A DNA stretch of 64,000 nucleotides, from NCBI RefSeq assembly GCF_029543085.1, contig NZ_CP119967.1, forward strand, positions 3,126,501 through 3,190,500, read 5' to 3'. This document shows positions 42,469 through 52,295 of this stretch, piece by piece (the first letter of the stretch is position 1; the number at the start of each line of letters is the position of its first letter). Position numbers and translations under genes: made by a program. This DNA is from Pseudomonas sp. A34-9 (lineage in GTDB: Bacteria > Pseudomonadota > Gammaproteobacteria > Pseudomonadales > Pseudomonadaceae). Below the pieces are notes generated by a model, which saw only the letters and a program-made list of their open reading frames with translations, was not told the DNA's origin and made no database searches.

Positions 42469-43301
42469 TGGAACGTAGTACGCCAGCCGAACGAAACAGT
42501 GAAATCGAACTGCGCTTGTTGATTGAGGCGATTTACCTCAAGTACAGCTACGATTTTCGCGATTACTCCGGCGCTTCAATCAAGCGCCGGGTGCAGCACG
42601 CGCTGAGCCAGTTCGAATGCGCGACCATTTCGGCGTTGCAGGAAAAAGTCCTGCACGATCCGACGGCGTTCATGCAGTTGCTGCAGCTGCTGACGATTCC
42701 GGTCAGCGAGATGTTCCGCGATCCGTCGCACTTCCTCGCCATTCGCAAAGAAGTGGTGCCGTTGCTGCGCACCTATCCGTCGATCAAGATCTGGATCGCC
42801 GGGTGCAGCACGGGCGAGGAGGTCTATTCGATGGCGATTCTGCTGCGCGAAGAGGGCTTGCTTGATCGCACGATCATTTATGCCACTGACATCAACCCGC
42901 GCTCGCTGGACAAGGCCAAGCAGGGGATTTTCTCCATGGAAAATGTTCGCGCGTACACGGCCAACTATCAGCAGGCCGGTGGTCAGCGATCGTTTGCCGA
43001 GTACTACACGGCAGCGTACGGTTACGCGATTTTCGACAAGAGCCTGTGCGAAAACGTGACCTTCGCCGACCACAGTCTGGCGACCGACAGTGTGTTCTCC
43101 GAAACCCAATTGATCTCCTGCCGCAACGTGTTGATCTATTTCAACAAGAAGCTGCAGGATCGGGCGTTTGGCTTGTTCCATGAATCGCTTTGCCATCGCG
43201 GCTTTCTGGTGCTCGGCAGTAAAGAGACGCTGGATTTTTCCAGTTATGCCAACCAGTTCGAACCGCTGGTGAAACAAGAACGGATCTACCGCAAAACATG
43301 A
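42468..43301 (+). CDS. CheR-type protein-glutamate methyltransferase
   Basis: A 277-residue CheR-type methyltransferase. The start is the GTG at 42468 overlapping the stop of the hybrid kinase gene, preceded by GGAACGC. It has the short N-terminal helical domain (YSYDFRDYSGASIKRRVQ), the SAM-binding motif IWIAGCSTGEEVYSMAILL, the ATDINPRSLDKA segment and the family motif LISCRNVLIYFNKK. There is no chemoreceptor gene beside it; with the CheB-type protein next door it probably modifies the kinase-linked sensory module or another receptor elsewhere. The two genes overlap by 4 bases. Confidence 0.93.
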   Translation: MERSTPAERNSEIELRLLIEAIYLKYSYDFRDYSGASIKRRVQHALSQFECATISALQEKVLHDPTAFMQLLQLLTIPVSEMFRDPSHFLAIRKEVVPLLRTYPSIKIWIAGCSTGEEVYSMAILLREEGLLDRTIIYATDINPRSLDKAKQGIFSMENVRAYTANYQQAGGQRSFAEYYTAAYGYAIFDKSLCENVTFADHSLATDSVFSETQLISCRNVLIYFNKKLQDRAFGLFHESLCHRGFLVLGSKETLDFSSYANQFEPLVKQERIYRKT

Positions 43302-43891
43302 ACGAGGCCGTGGATTTACCTCGTGTCGAGGCGATTGTGGTCGGTGCTTCCGCCGGTGGCGTTGAGGCGCTGCTGAGCCTGCTCGTGCCGCTGCGCCGGG
43401 GCTATGCGTTGCCGATCATTGTTGTCCTGCATCTGCCCGAAGAGCGCCGCAGTCAATTGGCCGAGGTTTTCGCCCGACGTGTGGATATGCCGGTGCACGA
43501 GGCGGCCGACAAGCAGGAAATTGTCCCCGGCAACGTGTATTTCGCCACACCGGGTTATCACCTGTCGGTGGAGCAGGACCGCAGCCTGTCGCTGAGTCTG
43601 GAGGAGCGCGTGCATTATTCCCGTCCCTCGATCGATTACCTGTTTGAATCGGCCGCCGACGCTTACGGTTCATCACTGGCCGCTGTACTGCTGACCGGCG
43701 CCAATCACGATGGTGCGCGCGGCCTGGCGCAGGTCAAACGTCGCGGGGGTTTCACCATCGTTCAGGACCCCGAAGAGGCGCAAGTCGCCACCATGCCTCT
43801 GGCTGCGTTGAAGCTTCAGCAGCCGGATCATGTCCTACCCATTCACGGCATCGGCCGTCTGCTTGTCGAGCTGGAACGAATCGCATGCTGA
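43298..43891 (+). CDS. CheB methylesterase domain protein, no receiver
   Basis: A 197-residue stand-alone CheB catalytic domain. The Ser/His motifs VGASAGGVEALLSLL and VLHLPEERRS are present, and the last catalytic acid region reads LLTGANHDGARGL. Normal chemotaxis CheB proteins carry an N-terminal receiver; this one does not, so it is not regulated by direct phosphorylation. It overlaps cheR by 4 bases and the next kinase gene by 7, so the four genes 38971-45099 form one translationally coupled unit. Confidence 0.92.
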   Translation: MNEAVDLPRVEAIVVGASAGGVEALLSLLVPLRRGYALPIIVVLHLPEERRSQLAEVFARRVDMPVHEAADKQEIVPGNVYFATPGYHLSVEQDRSLSLSLEERVHYSRPSIDYLFESAADAYGSSLAAVLLTGANHDGARGLAQVKRRGGFTIVQDPEEAQVATMPLAALKLQQPDHVLPIHGIGRLLVELERIAC

Positions 43892-45099
43892 GTAATATCC
43901 AAGCCAAACTGCTGATCGTCGACGATCTGCCGGAGAACCTGCTGGCGCTCGAAGCGCTGATCAAGCGTGAAGACCGTACTGTCTACAAAGCGTTGTCGGC
44001 GGACGAGGCGCTGTCGTTGCTGCTGCAACACGAGTTCGCCATGGCCATCCTCGATGTGCAGATGCCGGGCATGAACGGCTTCGAACTCGCTGAGTTGATG
44101 CGCGGCACCGAGAAAACCAAGAACATCCCGATCATTTTCGTCAGCGCCGCCGGCCGTGAACTCAACTACGCGTTCAAGGGTTACGAGAGCGGGGCGGTGG
44201 ACTTTCTGCACAAGCCGCTGGATATCCACGCGGTGAAGAGCAAGGTCAACGTCTTCGTCGATCTGTACCGCCAGAGCAAGGCGCTGAAGCAACAGCTCGA
44301 AGCGCTGGAGCAGGCTCGCCGCGAGCAGGAAGCGCTGTTGCAACAACTGCAAAGCACCCAGCTGGAACTGGAGCAGGCAGTGCGGATGCGCGATGACTTC
44401 ATGTCCATCGTCGCCCATGAAGTGCGCACGCCGCTCAATGGCCTGATCCTTGAAACCCAGCTGCGCAAGATGCACCTGGCCCGTGACAACGCGGCGGCGT
44501 TCACCCTCGACAAGATGCACGCCATGGTCGACCGCGATGAGCGGCAGATCAAAAGCCTGATCCGCCTGATCGAAGACATGCTCGACGTGTCGCGCATTCG
44601 CACCGGCAAGTTGTCGATCCGCCCGAGTCGTTTCGACCTGGTACAACTGGTGAGCAACCTGCTGCAAAACTTCGCGCAACAGATCGAAGCCGCAGAAACC
44701 GAAGTGTCGTTTACCGCGCCAGCGCCGGTCGAAGGCAATTGGGATGAGTTCCGCATCGAGCAGGTGGTCACCAACTTGCTGACCAACGCCCTGCGCTACG
44801 GTGGCCGCAGCCCGATTCAGGTGCGTGTATACCGTGAAGGTGATGAGGCGCGGGTCGAGGTGCAGGACCGGGGCATCGGCATCAGCAAAGAGAATCAGAG
44901 ACGTATTTTCCAACAGTTCGAACGGGTTTCCGCCAAGACGGTAGTGGCCGGGCTCGGGCTGGGTCTGTTCATTTCCGAGCAGATCGTCGCCGCCCATGGC
45001 GGCTCAATCGTCGTCGAGAGTGAAATCAACGAAGGCGCCCAGTTTCGCGTTTGTCTGCCAATTCAGGAAAACGGCACATCCGACGCAACCTCTGATTGA
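43885..45099 (+). CDS. Receiver-histidine kinase hybrid (cytoplasmic)
   Basis: A 404-residue cytoplasmic protein with an N-terminal receiver (VDDLPENLLALEALI; acceptor Asp in AILDVQMPGMNG), a coiled coil (RQSKALKQQLEALEQARREQEALLQQLQ, with the central residues 120-160), a HisKA domain with the His in SIVAHEVRTPLNG, and a HATPase domain (VVTNLLTNALRYGG, QDRGIGI, GLGLGLFI). It has no membrane segment, so its input is probably through phosphorylation of its receiver by the hybrid kinase upstream. It belongs to the same coupled operon. Confidence 0.94.
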   Translation: MLSNIQAKLLIVDDLPENLLALEALIKREDRTVYKALSADEALSLLLQHEFAMAILDVQMPGMNGFELAELMRGTEKTKNIPIIFVSAAGRELNYAFKGYESGAVDFLHKPLDIHAVKSKVNVFVDLYRQSKALKQQLEALEQARREQEALLQQLQSTQLELEQAVRMRDDFMSIVAHEVRTPLNGLILETQLRKMHLARDNAAAFTLDKMHAMVDRDERQIKSLIRLIEDMLDVSRIRTGKLSIRPSRFDLVQLVSNLLQNFAQQIEAAETEVSFTAPAPVEGNWDEFRIEQVVTNLLTNALRYGGRSPIQVRVYREGDEARVEVQDRGIGISKENQRRIFQQFERVSAKTVVAGLGLGLFISEQIVAAHGGSIVVESEINEGAQFRVCLPIQENGTSDATSD

Positions 45100-45143
45100 C
45101 CGTACGGTCGTATCAGCAGCTATTGACCGAACAAAGGCTTCCC

Positions 45144-45521
45144 ATGAGCGTAGATGCACAAGATGTAGTACTCGTCGTCGAGGACGAACCGGTTATCTTG
45201 ATGGTCCTGACGGATTACTTGTCAGGGCAGGGGTATCGCGTGTTGCAGGCCGAAAGTGGCGAGCAGGCGTTCGAGATTCTGGCGAGCAAGCCGCATCTGG
45301 ACGTATTGATCACCGATTTTCGCTTGCCGGGCGGTATCTCCGGCGTGCAGATCGCTGAACCGGCCGTCAAATTGCGCCCGGACCTGAAGGTGATTTTCAT
45401 CAGCGGTTATCCGCAGGAAATCCGTGAAACCGGCAGCCCGATCACACGTAAGGCGCCGATCCTGGAAAAACCATTCGACCTGGATGTGTTGCAGGAAAAG
45501 ATTCAGGAATTGCTCGCCTGA
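45144..45521 (+). CDS. Stand-alone response regulator
   Basis: A 125-residue receiver-domain protein. Acidic residues EDEP, the acceptor Asp in VLITDFRLPGG, the Thr/Ser region VIFISGYP and the Lys in LEKPF are all present. It is 44 bases after the second hybrid kinase gene; AAAGG precedes the ATG. As a single domain with no output, it probably acts as an intermediate or a phosphate sink within this cluster. A longer in-frame start at 45096 has no support. Confidence 0.92.
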   Translation: MSVDAQDVVLVVEDEPVILMVLTDYLSGQGYRVLQAESGEQAFEILASKPHLDVLITDFRLPGGISGVQIAEPAVKLRPDLKVIFISGYPQEIRETGSPITRKAPILEKPFDLDVLQEKIQELLA

Positions 45522-45528
45522 TATCCGT

Positions 45529-45616
45529 GTAGGAGCTGCCGCAGGCTCGGGCCGCGATCGGACGATCTTTTGATGTAAAACAAGATCAAAAGATCGCAGC
45601 CTGCGGCAGCTCCTAC
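45529..45616. repeat. REP-type palindrome, class A, interrupted
   Basis: The right arm is intact, but the left arm has about 15 extra bases (CGGGCCGCGATCGGA region) between the GGAGCTGCCGCAGGCT part and GATCTTTTGA. It separates the convergent response regulator and kinase genes. Confidence 0.85.
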
Positions 45617-45629
45617 AGTTTCAGCAGTT

Positions 45630-47300
45630 TCAGCTTTTGATCATCTCCCGCACCTTGGCGGTCAGCAGGTCGAAAGTGAACGGTTTGGTGATCATCTGCA
45701 TCCCTGAATCGAGGAACCCGCCACGCACTGCGGCGTGCTCGGCGTATCCGGTGATAAACAGAACCTTCAGCCCCGGACGATATTGCCGGCCGACTTCCGC
45801 CAGTTGCCGGCCGTTCATGCCTGGCAGGCCGACATCGCTGATCAGCAGATCGATACGCTGCGTCGAATTCAGAATCGGCACGGCGCTGTCGGCATCCCAG
45901 GCTTCGACGAAGGCATAACCCAATTCCCCAAGCACCGCACAAACCAGCACGCGCACGGCCGGGTCGTCTTCGACGATCAGCACGGTTTCGCCATCCAGCG
46001 CATCCGGGGCTTGTTGAATGGCGGAGTCTGGACTGGACAGTTCTTCGCCGCGAAAGCGTGGCAGGTAGAGTCTGACCGTGGTGCCCTCATCGATCTCGCT
46101 GTCGATCGAGACATGCCCGCGTGACTGCTTGCTGAACCCGTAGATCATCGACAGGCCCAGCCCGGTGCCCTGACCAATCGGTTTAGTCGTGAAAAAAGGA
46201 TCGAACGCACGGTTGATGACACTTTGCGGCATGCCGCAGCCGTTGTCGGTGACACTGAGCATCACGTAATCACCGGGTTCAAGGTTGCTGTAGGCCTCGG
46301 TGAACTCGCGATTGAGCACCTGATTGCTGGTCTCGACCACGAGTTTGCCGCCGTCGGGCATGGCGTCGCGGGCATTAATGACCAGGTTGAGCAGGGCACT
46401 TTCCAGTTGATTGGGGTCCGCCTCTGCAACCCACAGCTTGTCGTTGAGGCGCATCTCCAGTTGAATGCTTTCGTTGAGGCTGCGTTGCAGCAGTTCACCC
46501 ATGGACAGCACCAGGGTGTTCATCTGCACGGCTTTTGAATCGAGCGATTGCCGGCGCGAAAACGCCAGCAGGCGGTGGGTCAGACTGGCGGCACGGTTGG
46601 CCGAAGTCACGCCCAGATCGATCAGGCTGTCGAGATCGTCCAGACGTCCACGGGCCAGGCGCCGACGCAATAACTCAAGACTGCCGATGATGCCGGTCAG
46701 CATGTTGTTGAAGTCGTGGGCGATACCGCCAGTGAGTTGGCCGACCGCTTCCATTTTCTGCGACTGGCGCAGGGCTTCTTCATTGTGCCGCAGTTGCGCG
46801 GTGCGCTCTTCGACCTGTTGCTCAAGGGTTTCCAGCGTCGATTGCAGACGCCGTTCGCTTTCACTGAGGTCAACCAGCCGGTCGCGGGCCTCGTACTGTC
46901 GTCGTCGACCGCGCAATGCGGCGGAAACCAGACTGACCAGCGTCGCAGGATGAAACGGTCGCTCCAGGAACGTCACGTTGCCCAACAGATCGCTCAGGCG
47001 CGAGGAGGGGCCCTGTTCCTGACCGCCATGATGGGTCAACAGCACAATCGGCAGATCCGACCACGCCGGTTGCTGCTCCAGGTACAGGAACAGCGCCTCC
47101 AGCTCCGGCCCGCGCAAGGCTTCGGCGGCGACCAGCACCAGACCGGCACCCCGTTCAAGCTCCGTGCACAGCGAGCCCAGCCCGGGCGTGATGAGCCCGT
47201 CGTAGCCGGCCTCGTTGAGGATCATCAGCGCAATCTGGCTGTCGCGACCCACGGGCGCCAGAATCAGCGCCCGTTCGGCCAGCGCCACCTGAACCGTCAC
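45630..47300 (-). CDS. Hybrid histidine kinase with a receiver-like N-terminus
   Basis: A 556-residue protein. The N-terminal ~125 residues have receiver-like strands ([35 protein letters not shown]) but the acceptor position reads VLVAAEAL, so the Asp is missing and it is probably a pseudo-receiver. Next come a coiled-coil linker, HisKA with the His in [11 protein letters not shown] (the non-orthodox HisKA variant), a HATPase domain ([26 protein letters not shown]) and a C-terminal receiver ([22 protein letters not shown]). It overlaps the KaiC-like gene by 4 bases and is coupled to it. Confidence 0.93.
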   Translation of the reverse strand: MTVQVALAERALILAPVGRDSQIALMILNEAGYDGLITPGLGSLCTELERGAGLVLVAAEALRGPELEALFLYLEQQPAWSDLPIVLLTHHGGQEQGPSSRLSDLLGNVTFLERPFHPATLVSLVSAALRGRRRQYEARDRLVDLSESERRLQSTLETLEQQVEERTAQLRHNEEALRQSQKMEAVGQLTGGIAHDFNNMLTGIIGSLELLRRRLARGRLDDLDSLIDLGVTSANRAASLTHRLLAFSRRQSLDSKAVQMNTLVLSMGELLQRSLNESIQLEMRLNDKLWVAEADPNQLESALLNLVINARDAMPDGGKLVVETSNQVLNREFTEAYSNLEPGDYVMLSVTDNGCGMPQSVINRAFDPFFTTKPIGQGTGLGLSMIYGFSKQSRGHVSIDSEIDEGTTVRLYLPRFRGEELSSPDSAIQQAPDALDGETVLIVEDDPAVRVLVCAVLGELGYAFVEAWDADSAVPILNSTQRIDLLISDVGLPGMNGRQLAEVGRQYRPGLKVLFITGYAEHAAVRGGFLDSGMQMITKPFTFDLLTAKVREMIKS

Positions 47301-48814
47301 AAGATCTCTTCCTGCAACAATGGATTACTCGCGCCGAGGTAGGTGGGGACGCCTCGCAATACGCCCTGAAAGGCTTCCAGCGGTTCACCGATGGTCATGC
47401 CTTGGTTGGAAATTCGGTATTCACGAATGGTCGATTCGTGGCTGCCGGTGCGTTTCTTGATGATCGAGATCGCGCGGCGGACTTTGCCCAGTGCTTCGAA
47501 GTAGCGCAACAGAATCACCGTGTCCGCCAGATAAGTAATGTCGACCGGCGCTTGCATGTCGCCGACCAGACCATGCTGAGCGACCGTCATGAATGTCGCC
47601 GCGCCTTTGCGGTTGAGGTACAGCAACAACTCGTGCATGTGCAGCACCAGCGCGTTTTCTTCCGGCATCGCCGCCTGATAGCCGTTGATGCTGTCGATGA
47701 CCACGGTTTTGATTTGACCTTCATCGACGCAACGCCGCACGCGATGGGAGAACTCGCCCGGCGACAGCTCGGCGGCGTCGACCTGTTCGATCAACAGATT
47801 GCCGGTGGCTTGCAGTGCCTTGAGATCGATGCCGATGTTTCTCATGCGCTCGAACAACAGGCCCAGTTCTTCATCGAAGATAAACAGCGCAGCCTTTTCC
47901 CCGCGTAGTACGGCAGCGGCGGCGAAGATCATCGAGATCAACGATTTACCGGTACCGGCAGGGCCGAGAATCAGCGTACTGGAACCGGTCTCGATGCCGC
48001 CGCCGAGCAGCGCGTCCATTTCCGGGATGCTGCTGGACAGTTGCAATCGCGCATACTCGCCACGATGTTCAGCCGCCACCAGCCGTGGGAATACATGCAC
48101 GCCATCGCCCATGATGGTGAAATCATGGAAGCCGCCGCGATACTTCTGGCCGCGGTATTTGACCACCCGCACGCGTCGACGCTCGGCGCCGTAGTTGGGC
48201 GTCAGCTCTTCAAGGCGAATGACCCCGTGCGCCACACTGTGCACGGTCTTGTCGAGGGACTCGGTGGTCAGGTCGTCAAGCAGAAGTACGGTGGCGTTGT
48301 AGCGCACAAAGTAATGCTTGATGGCCAGAATCTGCCGGCGATAGCGCAAGGAACTCTGCGCCAGCAAGCGGATTTCCGACAGGCTGTCGAGGACCACGCG
48401 GGTGGGCTTGAAGCGTTCGACTGCTTCGAAAATCTGCTTGGTGGCTTCGCCCAGTTCCAGGTCGGAGGAGTACAGCAGGCTCTGCTGGTGCTCGGCATTG
48501 AGCAGGCTTTCCGGTGGCGTCAGCTCAAAGATCTTGATGTTGTCATCCAGCGTCCAGCCATGGGACAGCGCCCCTTGCCTTAATTCACGCTCGGTTTCCG
48601 AGAGCGTGATGTACAACGAGCGTTCGCCGGCTTTCGCGCCGGCCAGGAGAAAATGCAAAGCGACCGTGGTTTTGCCGGTACCGGGTTCACCCTCCAGCAA
48701 GAAAACATGACCGCGAGACAAGCCACCGGCCAGGATGTCGTCCAGACCTACAATGCCGGTAGCGGCTTTCGCACTGATCAACTCGTTAGATGTAGACAAA
48801 AAATGCCCTCTCAT
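47297..48814 (-). CDS. KaiC-like double-ATPase protein
   Basis: A 505-residue protein with two RecA/KaiC domains. Walker A motifs are GEPGTGKTT (first half) and GPAGTGKS (second half), with the linked motifs TRVVLDSLSEIRLLAQ and KTVVIDSINGYQAAMPEE. Members with this layout outside cyanobacteria often work with two-component proteins. No kaiA or kaiB gene is visible. ATG 48814 is the start supported by the N-terminus typical of the family (SNELISAKAATGIVGLDDILAGG). It overlaps the hybrid kinase gene by 4 bases, so a functional partnership is likely; timing function is not implied. Confidence 0.93.
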   Translation of the reverse strand: MRGHFLSTSNELISAKAATGIVGLDDILAGGLSRGHVFLLEGEPGTGKTTVALHFLLAGAKAGERSLYITLSETERELRQGALSHGWTLDDNIKIFELTPPESLLNAEHQQSLLYSSDLELGEATKQIFEAVERFKPTRVVLDSLSEIRLLAQSSLRYRRQILAIKHYFVRYNATVLLLDDLTTESLDKTVHSVAHGVIRLEELTPNYGAERRRVRVVKYRGQKYRGGFHDFTIMGDGVHVFPRLVAAEHRGEYARLQLSSSIPEMDALLGGGIETGSSTLILGPAGTGKSLISMIFAAAAVLRGEKAALFIFDEELGLLFERMRNIGIDLKALQATGNLLIEQVDAAELSPGEFSHRVRRCVDEGQIKTVVIDSINGYQAAMPEENALVLHMHELLLYLNRKGAATFMTVAQHGLVGDMQAPVDITYLADTVILLRYFEALGKVRRAISIIKKRTGSHESTIREYRISNQGMTIGEPLEAFQGVLRGVPTYLGASNPLLQEEIL

Positions 48815-48932
48815 GACTAGGGGGAAGCGAGGCCGCCGGGAGAATCGGACGGCCTGATTAACTTGACCCTTTGCCGTGATGGCAGTTCCGAAATTACTTG
48901 CGAGATGTGTCGAACAAGCTGTCGAAAGTGGG

Positions 48933-49988
48933 TCAGAGGCCCTGCTGCAATGCCGGATCATCCGGATTGAGCTGCTCCAGCTGTGCCAACAGGATTTGCA
49001 CATTCTGCAGTTGACCGCTTTCTTTCCAGTAGTTGATCAACAAGACCCGCGCTTTGCGGTCAGCGGGGTGGCGCTGGACGATTTCCTGCAATTGCTTTTG
49101 TGCCGCTTCCAGTTCCTCGGCGCTGTGCAGGGTGGTAGCGAGGTCGTAGCGATAGTCCTTGTTGTCTGGCTCAAGTTCGACGGCCTTGGACAAGCCGAGC
49201 AGGGCGTACTCCCGTTGATCGTGGTGCAGCAACCAGAGACCCAGGGCATGTTGCAAATAGGCAGAATCAGGTTGTGCCTTGAGTTGCTGGCCCAGCAGTT
49301 GCCGGGCGGCGTCGGTCTGGCCCTGGCGATCGAGGACATCGATCTGCATCACCAATGCCTGCAGATTGCCCGGTTCCAGGCGCAGGGTATTGTCGAGCGC
49401 GACCTGCGCCTCCTTGAGTTCGGCGTTGTGAAGATGCAGCCGGGCGAGTTGCGCGTAGTTGGCGGCGCTTTCCGGTTGTGCCTTGAGCGTTTGTTCCCAG
49501 CCGTCTATTGCTTGTTGCAGAGGCGCGAAATACAGACCCAGTTCATCCGGCGTCAAGCCCAGCAGGGCATTGATCGCAGCAAAGCGTACGGTGTGCTCCT
49601 CATCCTCAAGCAGGGGGCCAAGCAACAGGCTGCGTTGCCCGCCCGGCACGAGTCCCACCACACTTTTGATCGCCGCCAACCGCACTTCGGGGGCTTCGTT
49701 CTGTAGGTCAGTGTCAGCCAGTTTCAATGCCTGCGGGCTCGGGTAATTAGGCAGTTCACCATGCAGCCACACGCGGCGCTTGATCGAGATGTCCGGACGG
49801 CCCAGTTGCTGATACAGCTGACGCGCCGCGCCCGGCTCGCCGGTGCGGGCGGCATTCAGCGCTTCGCTGTAGCCGTGTTTGATCGCATCGGGTATGACCG
49901 GGGCGGTACTGCGCACAGATAACCAGGCCACGAGGATGACAAGCACAAGGCCCAGGCTGATAAGCAGGTAGCGGCGAGACTGAGGCAT
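48933..49988 (-). CDS. Membrane-anchored TPR/HEAT-like protein
   Basis: A 351-residue protein with an N-terminal membrane anchor (RRYLLISLGLVLVILVAWLSV, about residues 5-25). A region with HEAT-like repeats (about residues 80-145, AAIKSVVGLVPGGQRSLLLGPLLEDEEHTVRFAAINALLG) precedes TPR repeats (about 160-345, such as NYAQLARLHLHNAELKEAQVALDNTLRLEPGN). It is likely a periplasmic scaffold. ATG 49988 is preferred to a longer start with no membrane character before it. It is divergent from the FUSC gene and 119 bases from the KaiC gene; a functional link is unclear. Confidence 0.82.
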   Translation of the reverse strand: MPQSRRYLLISLGLVLVILVAWLSVRSTAPVIPDAIKHGYSEALNAARTGEPGAARQLYQQLGRPDISIKRRVWLHGELPNYPSPQALKLADTDLQNEAPEVRLAAIKSVVGLVPGGQRSLLLGPLLEDEEHTVRFAAINALLGLTPDELGLYFAPLQQAIDGWEQTLKAQPESAANYAQLARLHLHNAELKEAQVALDNTLRLEPGNLQALVMQIDVLDRQGQTDAARQLLGQQLKAQPDSAYLQHALGLWLLHHDQREYALLGLSKAVELEPDNKDYRYDLATTLHSAEELEAAQKQLQEIVQRHPADRKARVLLINYWKESGQLQNVQILLAQLEQLNPDDPALQQGL

Positions 49989-50147
49989 GCAGGTTTCCGG
50001 AACAGACGTACTTGAGCAGAGCGGCAAGCTTCGGTCAGCTCGGGCCACGAGTCAAACCCTGTGCATGCGAATCGCCCTACAAGCTGCGTCGACTCAGTTA
50101 CCCGTCAGGCTTTCGATGCAGTGTCTACGCTTGCAGAAGTCGCTTCA

Positions 50148-52295
50148 ATGAGTGTGCCCATGCCAGCCCTGTTCAATTACTTCAAGGCCGTGATCCACCC
50201 CGGTCAACCCGCTCTGCTGTTTGCCCTGCGAACCATTGTGGCGGGGTTGCTGACGCTGTATCTGGCGTTCTTGTTCGATCTCGATCAGCCGAAATGGTCG
50301 ATCATGGCGGTGGTCATCGTCAGCCAGCCGTTGGCCGGGATGGCGCTGGCGCGCAGTTTCGGCCAGGTGATCGGCACGACACTCGGGGCTGCGGTGGCGG
50401 TAGTGATCATGGCGATCTTTCCCCAGGCCCCGCTGCCATTCATTACCACTCTGGCCCTGTGGCTGGCGTTGTGCACGGCCGGCGGCACGTTGCTGCGCTA
50501 CACCAGCTCGCAAGCGTTTGTGCTTAGTGGTTACACCGCTGTGGTCGTGGCGCTATTGGCAATTCCCGACCAGGACGGCACGTTTCTATTGGCCGTTACG
50601 CGTGTCACTGAAACCTTGCTGGCCGTGGCGTGCGTGTGTGTCGTCAGCCTGCTGACAGCGCGCCCGCAAGCTGTGGCCAAGGGTTATTTCGCCAAAGTCG
50701 ATCAAGTCATCAAACTGGCCGCCAGTCACGCAGCGGCGGTGCTTCGCACGGAAGAAAGCGAGGCCGATTTCCAGCGCCGGCAAATGCAATTGCTCGGTGA
50801 GATCAGTGCCCTCGAAGGCCTGCGCCGGCATTTGTATTTCGATGCGCCACGATTACGCAGCGCCAACCACCTGGTGCTGCTGCTGGGCAATCAACTGATG
50901 CTGTTGACCTCGCGATTGACCGCGCTGCGCCATCAGCGAGAACTCCTCACCGAGCGTTGGGAGGGTGATCTGCCGCTGGACATCCAGCGACTGCGTGCGG
51001 ACGAACTGGCGCTTCTCGATCAGTTGGCGGAGCAGGGTCGATCGCTGCCCGAGCCCACACGTCACCGGTTTATCACGCTGCAGCAACAGTTCGAGGCTCT
51101 CGCTTATCAGGCTGAACAACTGACCGAAGACATGAGCGCCACATTGCGTTCACTGGCCTGGGCGTTGCGCTGGGAGCAAGCGCGGCTGTTGCAGCAACTC
51201 GAGCAGATCCTCGAATTGAGCGATGCCATCCAGGAAGGGCGCGAGGCCAGTTGCCTCTATCGCGGTCAGGTCAGCCCGCTGCATCTGGATTTCACCCTGG
51301 CGTCGATGAACGCGATCCGCGCTTTCACTGCGTTGCTGGTGGCCGGGTTGATCTGGATCGAAACCGCGGGGGACGGTGCGCGGGGCGGGATGATTCTGGT
51401 GGGAATCCTCTGCTCGCTGATGGCTACTTTTCCACGTCCACTGATAGCCGCGCAGAGTTATGCACGAGGCTTGGGGCTGGCGCTGGTGGTCTCGGCGTTC
51501 TATCAATTCATGCTGGTGCCGGCGGTCAGTGATTTCGAGCTGTTGGCATTACTGCTGGCGCCGCTGCTGTATGTGATCGCAATTGGTCTGGCCAGCCCGG
51601 CGACGGCGGGCATCGGCATGGGGCTGGGGTTGTCGAGTTTCCTGATGCTCGGTCCGCAGAATGTCGGTACCGGGCAGAACACGGCGATTCAATGGTTCGA
51701 ATTCGCCGGTGCCTACGTCAGTGCGGCCATGCTCGCCCTGATCGTATATGCGTGGATTTTCCCGTTTCGCCCGGCATGGCGCCTTCGCCGTTTGTATAAC
51801 GAAGCGCGCGAGCAGGTGTATGCACTGAGCAAAACCGCGGCGACCGATGAACAACAGTTCGCCTTCGAAAGCCGCATGGTGGATCGCCTGACCAGCATGC
51901 TCGGCCTGCTGCCGGCGGTGAATGGCCGCGCGATGCAGCAACTGTACGAAATCAGCCTGGCGTGTGTTGCGCTGGGTGTGGCGATGCATCAGATGCGTCA
52001 GCAGGCCCACAACAATGCGCTGCTGACAGACTCCTTCAATCAGCGTCTGGCTTCGGTAGTGCACAAAACCGGGCGTTTTGTCGCCGGGCGTCAGGATGTG
52101 CAGTTGGCGCCACTGCTGATCACACTGCACACACTGGGCGACGAACTGGATGAACTGCACGTCGCCAGTCATGAGCATGTGTGGTCGCTGTTTCGCATGC
52201 GCGTGGCCCTGTTGATCGTCGTGTCGTTCCTGCAGCGCCACGGTGACGCCATCCAGCATTCCGTCCCGGAAGGAGAAGCGGCCCTTGTCCATTGA
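50148..52295 (+). CDS. FUSC-family exporter protein (AaeB-like)
   Basis: A 715-residue inner-membrane protein with two bundles of membrane helices (about residues 20-185 and 395-545) separated by large cytoplasmic parts, and the FUSC-type motif AFVLSGYTAVVVALLA. Family members such as AaeB and MdtO extrude aromatic acids and toxic compounds together with an HlyD-type adaptor and often a DUF1656 protein, exactly the genes downstream. ATG 50148 is taken as the start; ATG 50160 is an alternative and an upstream extension is unsupported. Substrate unknown. Confidence 0.92.
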   Translation: MSVPMPALFNYFKAVIHPGQPALLFALRTIVAGLLTLYLAFLFDLDQPKWSIMAVVIVSQPLAGMALARSFGQVIGTTLGAAVAVVIMAIFPQAPLPFITTLALWLALCTAGGTLLRYTSSQAFVLSGYTAVVVALLAIPDQDGTFLLAVTRVTETLLAVACVCVVSLLTARPQAVAKGYFAKVDQVIKLAASHAAAVLRTEESEADFQRRQMQLLGEISALEGLRRHLYFDAPRLRSANHLVLLLGNQLMLLTSRLTALRHQRELLTERWEGDLPLDIQRLRADELALLDQLAEQGRSLPEPTRHRFITLQQQFEALAYQAEQLTEDMSATLRSLAWALRWEQARLLQQLEQILELSDAIQEGREASCLYRGQVSPLHLDFTLASMNAIRAFTALLVAGLIWIETAGDGARGGMILVGILCSLMATFPRPLIAAQSYARGLGLALVVSAFYQFMLVPAVSDFELLALLLAPLLYVIAIGLASPATAGIGMGLGLSSFLMLGPQNVGTGQNTAIQWFEFAGAYVSAAMLALIVYAWIFPFRPAWRLRRLYNEAREQVYALSKTAATDEQQFAFESRMVDRLTSMLGLLPAVNGRAMQQLYEISLACVALGVAMHQMRQQAHNNALLTDSFNQRLASVVHKTGRFVAGRQDVQLAPLLITLHTLGDELDELHVASHEHVWSLFRMRVALLIVVSFLQRHGDAIQHSVPEGEAALVH

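Noticed and set aside
47297..48814. A circadian clock locus
   Set aside because: KaiC-like proteins occur widely without kaiA and kaiB, and neither is seen here.
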